From contig JAWKTZ010000007.1 in NCBI GenBank assembly GCA_041398845.1, forward strand, positions 1,364,001 to 1,428,000: a stretch of DNA of 64,000 nucleotides. Reading direction: 5' to 3'. Each line of letters opens with the position of its first letter. Position 1 is the stretch's first letter. The translations under genes and the position numbers were made by a program. The stretch comes from Fuerstiella sp041398845. GTDB lineage: Bacteria > Planctomycetota > Planctomycetia > Planctomycetales > Planctomycetaceae. The notes beneath the pieces are model-generated. The model was not told the origin of the DNA. It was given only the letters and a program-made list of their open reading frames with translations, and did no database searches. Shown piece by piece: positions 59,884-64,000 of this stretch.

Positions 59884-60735
59884 ATGGATGCTCAGATATC
59901 ACCGCTGTCGCAGGTTGATTCGTCAGCCAGACTTGGCAAAGGAGTTGTGGTCGGGCCGTTCTGTGTTGTTGGACCGAACGTCGAAATCGGCGACTACACT
60001 CACCTGACCAGTCACGTGGTTCTCACCGGACGCACCAAATTGGGTGCGCATAACAAGCTGTACCCGGGCTGTGTGATTGGCGGAGAACCTCAGGACGTCA
60101 GCTATCAGGAATCCGAAACGGAAGTCATCATCGGTGACAACAACCTGTTTCGCGAAGGAGTGACCGTCAATCGTGGAGCCGAAAAAGAAGACGGTGTCAC
60201 TCGCATCGGTCATCGCAACATGTTTATGGCCAACAGTCATATTGCTCACAACTGTCGGATCTTCAGTGATGTGATTCTGGTGAACGGTGTTCTGCTGGGA
60301 GGCCACGTGCATGTGCATGATCGCGCCATCGTGTCGGGCAATACGGTGGTGCATCATTTTTCCACGATCGGCCGTCTGGCGTTTGTCAGCGGTGGTTGCC
60401 GAGTTCCTCACGATATTCCGCCGTTCATGCTGGCAGCCGGCAGTGACAATCCCACTCTGAAAACCATCAACAATGTCGGCATGCGTCGAGCTGGCATTTC
60501 CGAATCGTCCATTGAAGTCGTCCGCACTGCCTTTCGCCTGCTGTACCGCAAACGAAAATCACTCGACGAAGTCCGCGAATACTTTGACGAAGAACTGCAG
60601 GGAGTCATCCCCATGGAGCTGTCTCAGTTGCTGCAGTTCATTGAAGACCAGCGAGCCGGAAAGCTGGGACGAGCTCGCGAAGCGGTCCGCCACCAGACTC
60701 CGGCCGAAGAACACGATAAGCGAAAAGCGGCATGA
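59884..60735 (+). CDS. lpxA: Acyl-ACP--UDP-N-acetylglucosamine O-acyltransferase
   Basis: First enzyme of lipid A synthesis, 283 residues, slightly longer than E. coli LpxA. A left-handed beta-helix of hexapeptides runs from residue 10 to about 190 (VVVGPFCVVGPNVEIGDYTH; HVHDRAIVSGNTVVHHF). GGEPQDVSYQ near 62-71 and NMFMANSHIAHNCRI near 115-129 (catalytic His) are diagnostic. The C-terminal helical domain follows. AGGA precedes the ATG. The last codons overlap the start of the oxidoreductase gene (ATGA), so the two are translationally coupled. Confidence 0.94.
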   Translation: MDAQISPLSQVDSSARLGKGVVVGPFCVVGPNVEIGDYTHLTSHVVLTGRTKLGAHNKLYPGCVIGGEPQDVSYQESETEVIIGDNNLFREGVTVNRGAEKEDGVTRIGHRNMFMANSHIAHNCRIFSDVILVNGVLLGGHVHVHDRAIVSGNTVVHHFSTIGRLAFVSGGCRVPHDIPPFMLAAGSDNPTLKTINNVGMRRAGISESSIEVVRTAFRLLYRKRKSLDEVREYFDEELQGVIPMELSQLLQFIEDQRAGKLGRAREAVRHQTPAEEHDKRKAA

Positions 60736-61787
60736 ACCAGTTACACATGGCGGTTGTTGGAGTTGGCTCGCTGGGTCAGCATCACGCCGCGAAACTCGCC
60801 AATTTTTCCGATGTCGATCTGGTCGGCGTCGTCGATCCCGATGAACAGGCCGGTCGTGCCGTGGCCGATCGAGTCAGCACGCGCTGGTTTCGCTCGGTCG
60901 ACGATCTTCCGCAACGGCTGGACGGAGTCATCATTGCCAGCCCGACTCGCTACCACGCTGACGCAGCCGACCACTTTCTGCGCCGACGGATTCCGACACT
61001 GGTCGAAAAGCCTCTGGCCGACAATGTGGCAGAGGCTCAACAGATCACTCAGACGGCATTCGCCAACGCAACTTTGCTGCAGGTCGGACACATCGAACGC
61101 TTTAATCCGGCCTTCACGGTCGCCAGAGAACGCAGCCGACAACCGCTGTACATTCGCTGTCAACGAGTCAGCCCGTATACGTTTCGATCCACGGATATCG
61201 GAGTCGTCCACGACCTGATGATTCATGACATCGATCTGGTCCTGTCGTTGACAAAGGAAACTCCAGCGTCCGTTGACGCGTTTGGTGCCGTCGGGATCGG
61301 GCCGTGTGAAGATATGGTAGTGGCACGTCTGAAAATGCCGTCGGGAACTGTTGTGGACCTGACCGCCAGTCGCATGAGTCCTCAGGCAGAACGCAGTCTG
61401 CAGATCTGGGGAACGGAAGGCTGCCTTCACGCCGACCTGCAGACTCGCAAAGTGCAGCACTGGCGACCTTCCGAAAAGTTTCGCAGCAATCCGCAACTGG
61501 CTCATGCGATCACCGCTGCCACACCCGATCCACGCACCCTGAAGGACAGTGTCTTTGGCGAATGGATTCAGGCCGAAACCGTTCAGGCCGACAGCGCAGA
61601 TGCGATGTCTCTGGAACTGCTGGACTTCATTTCTGCGATCCGCAACAGGACGTCACCTCAGGTCACCGGCCAGGACGCCATCAAGGCCCTGCTGGTTGCC
61701 GAACAGGTTCTTCAAGGTCTTGCCGTGTGGTCGTATCAAACGGGCACCCGCCAAACGAACGCCGTTCCGCTCCGCCGCGCCGCCTGA
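60732..61787 (+). CDS. Gfo/Idh/MocA family oxidoreductase, GnnA-like
   Basis: A 351-residue NAD(P)-dependent sugar oxidoreductase. The Rossmann motif is VVGVGSLGQHHAAKL near residues 5-19, then VEKPLADNVAEA near 96-107 (the conserved EKP), and VGHIERFNPAFTVA near 119-132. The HIERFNPA wording is typical of UDP-sugar 3-dehydrogenases of the GnnA/WlbA group. Because it overlaps lpxA by four bases, I infer a role in making UDP-GlcNAc3N for lipid A, as in GnnA of Acidithiobacillus and Leptospira. The partner aminotransferase GnnB is not in the window, so this remains a hypothesis. Confidence 0.88.
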   Translation: MNQLHMAVVGVGSLGQHHAAKLANFSDVDLVGVVDPDEQAGRAVADRVSTRWFRSVDDLPQRLDGVIIASPTRYHADAADHFLRRRIPTLVEKPLADNVAEAQQITQTAFANATLLQVGHIERFNPAFTVARERSRQPLYIRCQRVSPYTFRSTDIGVVHDLMIHDIDLVLSLTKETPASVDAFGAVGIGPCEDMVVARLKMPSGTVVDLTASRMSPQAERSLQIWGTEGCLHADLQTRKVQHWRPSEKFRSNPQLAHAITAATPDPRTLKDSVFGEWIQAETVQADSADAMSLELLDFISAIRNRTSPQVTGQDAIKALLVAEQVLQGLAVWSYQTGTRQTNAVPLRRAA

Positions 61788-62224
61788 TCCGGTTTTCCCT
61801 CTGTGAAGCGGTGGGTAACACACCTTCAAAGAAGGTGTGTCGCGCAGCGATGGGAAACTGTGATGTCGCGTGTTGGCCACAAACAGCGGTGTTTGGCAGA
61901 AGGGCGTTGCAGCACAATTTCCGATGGCTGCGCCACACAGCTTGCCTGAACGGCAAGCTGTGCCACCCGCTGAAAACGTGGGTCGTGTCGTCCTTTCACA
62001 ACGTCCGTTCTCCCATCTCCAACAGCGGTGGCGATTTTGAAACGGACAATCGACACGGCCCACTCCGGTATCGCCTCCAGCCCCCTGGTCACGCTCAAAC
62101 TTTTTGATTTTCCGAATCCGGGACACAGAGTCTCAGATAGGCGGCGTGACACCATGCTACGCAACATGATTTCGTCGCCGGGGGAGCATGGCCGGAATTC
62201 CGGATCGTGCTCCCTTTCCTTGAA
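61788..62224. other. Intergenic region with a complex palindrome
   Basis: Convergent gap between the oxidoreductase and HlyD-type genes. It contains the palindromic structure at 61807-61971; the remaining 250 bases show no gene, RNA or further repeat that I recognise. Confidence 0.6.
61807..61971. repeat. Palindromic element, family E
   Basis: Two perfect small hairpins, ACACACCTTC-AAA-GAAGGTGTGT (61818-61840) and an 11-base pair at 61936-61946/61952-61962 (CACAGCTTGCC), flank a larger imperfect inverted repeat. In the latter, CGCAGCGATGGGAAACTGTG (from 61843) pairs with a stretch ending GATGGCTGCG. The outermost bases AGCGGTGGG and CCACCCGCT also pair roughly. No second copy in the window. 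Confidence 0.75.
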
Positions 62225-63805
62225 TCATCTGCGGAGCTCCGTCAACGTCGATCGTTCCATTGCGGCGATATCCAGACCCCGGGCCACGGTGTCTTCCAGT
62301 TGCTGGCGGTGTTGCGGAGTCATCTCCGTCACCAGGTGTTCGCCGACTTCGAGCCCGGCGGTGACACACACGGTTTCTGTGTTGGCTTCGCCAAGCTGAA
62401 TCCGGCGCGGCACCAGTTCACGTCCATCAAACACGTAGACAAAGTTGTGTCCCGCGATTCCCGCGATTGCAGATCGAGGGATCTGCAGCGCCTGAGCGTT
62501 TTCGGCAATGGTCAGGCGGACATCGACGTCTGCTCTGAGTGTCAGCAGCGAGGACTGGTCTTCGGTCGGCAGCAGTTCAATGTCCAGCCAGTAGTCCTTG
62601 ACGGACGGAGTATATCGGCTGCGGGCCACCGGATACCGGGCGACATTCAGGATGCGACCGGCAACTTCCACATCATCGTAGCCTTTTGGCCGCACAGTCA
62701 CCGGCATTCCCTGAGAGACGCGATAGATCAGTGCTTCGTCGATGGGAACGCTGACCTTCAGACGGCGCGTATCGGGAATTTCAAACACCTTCTGCGACTG
62801 ACGGACCTTGGCCCCTTCTTCAATCTGAGTAATACCGTAGCTTCGCAGACGCCATGAATTTCCATACAGCACCTGTCCGTCACAGGGAGCTCGCAGAGTA
62901 CAGGCGTCAATGCTGTCGATGGCTCGTTTGTGAATGTGTTCGTAAATTCTGACCGTGCGTTCATAAGCCAGTGAGGTCAGCCGGGCTTTTGTGACGGCCA
63001 GACTGTTGGCAAGCTTTGTGCGAGCCACATTGCGCAGCGCGTTGGTGCGAGTATGTTCCAGACGCAGACTGTTGCGAGGGCTGTTGAATTCCGTGAGCAG
63101 TCTCAGTTTTGATTCCATCTGATCATGCTTCTGCTGCAGAGTCAGCAGTGCCACACTGTCTTTGGACATGGACTGAGCATTCACCATGCCCATCGACCAC
63201 AGTCGTTCGGTGTGACGCACAACGTCTGCCGCCGCTTCGGTCTGTTGAGACAGCATCGACAGATTCTGCTGCATGTCGGCAATCTGCTGAGGCAGCGTGC
63301 CGTTCTGATATTCGTTCAGTTCCTGTTCGGCCGACCGATATTTGAACTCAGCCGCCGACAGCGCTCGTTCGTTGTTGGTCGCCTGCATCGTTTCTTCATG
63401 CAGCGCATTGTCCAGACGACTTCGAAAACGAATCAGGATTGCTTCGCGGGCTTTGGCGTATTCTTCAATCTCTGACGAATCCAGGACACACACGACATCG
63501 CCCGCCTGAACCCATGTGCCTTCGGGTACGATGCTCAGAATCGGCGTCGTCCAGTAGCACTCAGACTTCACTTCATTGCACTGAATCGCTTCAATGATCC
63601 CGCTGCGTTCCACCTCAACACGAAACAAAGACGGCTGGATTTCCGTCAGGCCAACATCCACGGGTGCTGACCGCTGTTCCACTGCTCCGGTGAGCGCCAG
63701 CAGAACCACGCTGCTCGCAGCCACAGCGGACAGAACCACGGAAACCCGGTGCGGTAGAGGCGCGAACAACCGATTCGCGCTGATCAGCGGATGAAGTCTT
63801 TTCAT
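62225..63805 (-). CDS. HlyD-family efflux periplasmic adaptor
   Basis: A 526-residue membrane-fusion protein. One N-terminal helix (about residues 22-42, VVLSAVAASSVVLLALTGAV) is followed by a split lipoyl/biotinyl-like domain (VPEGTWVQAGDVVCVLDSSE near 93-112) and a long coiled-coil of about 200 residues (113-315). The second lipoyl half follows (ACTLRAPCDGQVLYG), then a beta-barrel domain with RRLKVSVPIDEALIYRV and a final SRSTL-like tail. It would link an inner-membrane exporter to the outer membrane; the transporter gene is not within the window, but may lie beyond it. The ATG at 63805 gives a positively charged start before the helix. Confidence 0.88.
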   Translation of the reverse strand: MKRLHPLISANRLFAPLPHRVSVVLSAVAASSVVLLALTGAVEQRSAPVDVGLTEIQPSLFRVEVERSGIIEAIQCNEVKSECYWTTPILSIVPEGTWVQAGDVVCVLDSSEIEEYAKAREAILIRFRSRLDNALHEETMQATNNERALSAAEFKYRSAEQELNEYQNGTLPQQIADMQQNLSMLSQQTEAAADVVRHTERLWSMGMVNAQSMSKDSVALLTLQQKHDQMESKLRLLTEFNSPRNSLRLEHTRTNALRNVARTKLANSLAVTKARLTSLAYERTVRIYEHIHKRAIDSIDACTLRAPCDGQVLYGNSWRLRSYGITQIEEGAKVRQSQKVFEIPDTRRLKVSVPIDEALIYRVSQGMPVTVRPKGYDDVEVAGRILNVARYPVARSRYTPSVKDYWLDIELLPTEDQSSLLTLRADVDVRLTIAENAQALQIPRSAIAGIAGHNFVYVFDGRELVPRRIQLGEANTETVCVTAGLEVGEHLVTEMTPQHRQQLEDTVARGLDIAAMERSTLTELRR

Positions 63806-64000
63806 TGGAATGATCGATTGGCCGAGGTAGGAAAGAATGGCCAGGTGGGATGTCGCGGCGGGAGGACAACCACTGAAAAATCCGGTTGCCCCGTGTCGAG
63901 ACTGTAGTCGTTTGTTCGGTCATTTGCCACGTTTTCTACGGCAAAAATGCAACCGTCGCGAGTATTCAGGACACAGATCTCCGAAAATCCCATTCGCGAT

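Noticed and set aside
1..64000. tRNA, rRNA, tmRNA or riboswitch
   Set aside because: I looked in the gaps between genes and recognised no cloverleaf, conserved rRNA stretch or riboswitch core; a covariance-model search could still find a divergent one.

Overview
The window looks like chromosomal DNA of a planctomycete (Planctomycetota), probably a marine Planctomycetaceae-type organism. The signs are a GC-rich sequence, a DUF1501 protein with a Tat-like signal, a large one-transmembrane Ser/Thr kinase with a DUF1080-like C-terminus, an FHA-GAF-SpoIIE phosphatase, loosely packed genes with few long operons, several GTG/TTG starts, and lipid A genes (lpxC, lpxA) with an OmpH-like protein. No rRNA, tRNA, CRISPR array, phage or intact insertion sequence was seen. 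The species assignment is an inference; no database was searched.

Layout. 0.1-9.3 kb: CPBP protease, serine acetyltransferase, M24 peptidase, a LOG-family/STAS pair, a DUF1501 protein, a Dabb protein and a YfhO-like membrane protein. 9.5-15.2 kb: Ser/Thr kinase, GCS2-type carboxylate-amine ligase, and GAPDH with a clear intrinsic terminator. 15.7-20.5 kb: a zinc-ribbon membrane protein, CysQ with an SLC13-type permease (probable sulfate assimilation), and a uronate-isomerase-like protein. 21.0-22.7 kb: FHA-GAF-SpoIIE phosphatase. 22.7-26.3 kb: an accessory patch of AT-richer orphans, a DUF2726 protein, a decayed transposase and a ThuA-like protein. 26.3-39 kb: L-aspartate oxidase, a trypsin-PDZ-PA14 protease, a nitrilase-family hydrolase, a DUF58/transglutaminase pair, glycogen phosphorylase and a Deg protease. 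39.4-45.9 kb: a three-gene minus-strand operon (six-hairpin glycosidase, GT4 glycosyltransferase, phosphodiesterase/EEP fusion).

46.4-57.7 kb is the most coherent candidate system. A hybrid sensor kinase with an Hpt domain and an NtrC-type sigma-54 activator are interspersed with small envelope or stress proteins: a DUF2383-like four-helix protein, an anchored beta-rich protein, a tail-anchored orphan, DUF2254, a soluble orphan, a PRC-barrel protein and a BON-MscS channel. Two sequences matching the sigma-54 -24/-12 consensus lie directly upstream of the two orphan genes. I infer a phosphorelay-controlled envelope-stress regulon.

58.0-61.8 kb is a lipid A/outer membrane cluster (OmpH, LpxC, LpxA, a GnnA-like oxidoreductase), followed by an HlyD-type adaptor.

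At least four families of short palindromic, MITE-like repeats are scattered between genes. Several abut or supply the stop codon of the preceding gene. They are listed individually and are the main structure that the genes do not explain.
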